Positions 7,204 to 7,521 of a DNA stretch of 7,521 bases are shown in pieces. Location of the stretch: contig CANRLY010000092.1 in assembly GCA_947631585.1 (NCBI GenBank), forward strand, positions 1 to 7,521, given 5' to 3'. This DNA is from an uncultured Clostridia bacterium. Lineage in GTDB: Bacteria; Bacillota; Clostridia; Oscillospirales; Ruminococcaceae. A program made the position numbers and the translations under genes. The notes beneath the pieces were generated by a model, which did not search any database, was not told the origin of the DNA, and saw nothing but the letters and a program-made list of their open reading frames with translations. Positions within the stretch are counted from its first letter, which is position 1, and every line of letters starts with the position of its first letter.

Positions 7204-7224
7204 GCTTCCGGCACAAGCGGGAGC
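7204..7224 (+). promoter_or_regulatory. Small hairpin just upstream of the amt ribosome site
   Basis: GCTTCCG (7204-7210) and CGGGAGC (7218-7224) form 7 pairs, one of them G-U, around GCACAAG. It ends 4 nt before GGAGG (7229-7233). Its 5' arm can instead pair with the terminator apex: CTTCCGGC (7205-7212) is the exact complement of GCCGGAAG (7148-7155). It may tune access to the ribosome site or protect the amt message, or may be incidental. Confidence 0.4.
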
Positions 7225-7242
7225 GTTTGGAGGTAATATAAT

Positions 7243-7521
7243 ATGTACGTTTTGAGCGAAAACATTCTGGAACAGGCTATTGAAAAAGCCAACGGCGTTG
7301 CTTTTGGCGTGTGGTTTCTGATAGCCGTTGCTCTGGTATTCTTCATGCAGGCTGGATTTGCAATGGTAGAAACAGGTTTCACCAGGGCAAAGAACGCCGG
7401 AAACATCATCATGAAGAACCTGATGGACTTCTGTATCGGTACGGTAATGTTCATACTTATCGGCGCAGGACTTCTCATGGGCGAGGACGTTGCCGGTCTT
7501 ATCGGAAAACCCGGCTTTGAC
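7243..7521 (+). CDS. amt: Ammonium transporter (Amt/AmtB family), 5' part only
   Basis: Membrane channel of the Amt/Mep/Rh family that moves ammonium or ammonia into the cell. ATG 7243 follows GGAGG (7229-7233) by 9 nt, and the frame is open for 93 codons to the window edge; the family is usually 400-450 residues or more, so most is missing. A hydrophobic segment at about 19-42 is the first membrane helix and runs into QAGFAMVETG (36-45). The signature RAKNAGNIIMKNLMDF (48-63) is strongly conserved at the start of Amt proteins, and a second membrane helix spans about 64-80. The pore histidines and the ammonium-binding Asp lie beyond the window. It is 132 bp downstream of glnN on the same strand and likely co-transcribed when the intervening terminator is overridden. 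A PII gene (glnB/glnK) often follows amt but cannot be seen here. Confidence 0.95.
   Translation, partial: MYVLSENILEQAIEKANGVAFGVWFLIAVALVFFMQAGFAMVETGFTRAKNAGNIIMKNLMDFCIGTVMFILIGAGLLMGEDVAGLIGKPGFD

Noticed and set aside
1..7521. CRISPR array, mobile element, tRNA or rRNA
   Set aside because: No spaced direct repeats, transposase-like frames, terminal inverted repeats or tRNA-like cloverleaf were seen; the region looks like core metabolism.

Overview
The window is a compact ammonia-assimilation locus: NADPH-type glutamate synthase large subunit (gltB, minus strand, nearly complete), type III glutamine synthetase (glnN, plus strand, complete) and an ammonium channel (amt, plus strand, cut by the window end after 93 codons). 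GSIII, consensus sigma-A-like promoters, GGAGG ribosome sites and moderate GC with AT-rich intergenic DNA suggest an anaerobic gut or rumen Firmicute, perhaps Ruminococcus or a relative in the Oscillospiraceae. The genus is inferred from gene type and style only.

Layout. Positions 1-4498 hold gltB, read right to left and lacking only its last few codons. Positions 4499-5028 are a divergent control region: gltB leader and promoter, about 290 bp of AT-rich DNA with two inverted repeats, then the glnN promoter and leader. Positions 5029-7110 are glnN. Positions 7111-7242 are a structured intercistronic leader, and amt starts at 7243.

The genes work together: Amt brings in ammonium, GSIII makes glutamine from glutamate and ammonia, and GltB uses glutamine plus 2-oxoglutarate to regenerate glutamate.

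The most interesting signal is in the RNA leaders. All three genes are preceded by the same arrangement: a small hairpin with a 6-nt loop having A at loop position 1 and G at position 4 (AAUGAC, AAAGGC, AAAGGG), whose loop and 3' strand are reused as the 5' strand of an intrinsic terminator ahead of the start codon. The two structures are mutually exclusive. A1/G4 hexaloops are the known recognition feature of ANTAR-domain antiterminators. I infer that gltB, glnN and amt form one regulon controlled by processive antitermination, with strong promoters and the nitrogen decision made just after initiation. No ANTAR protein is encoded in the window, and the second hairpin of the canonical tandem motif is only partly matched, so this is a well-supported hypothesis and not proof.
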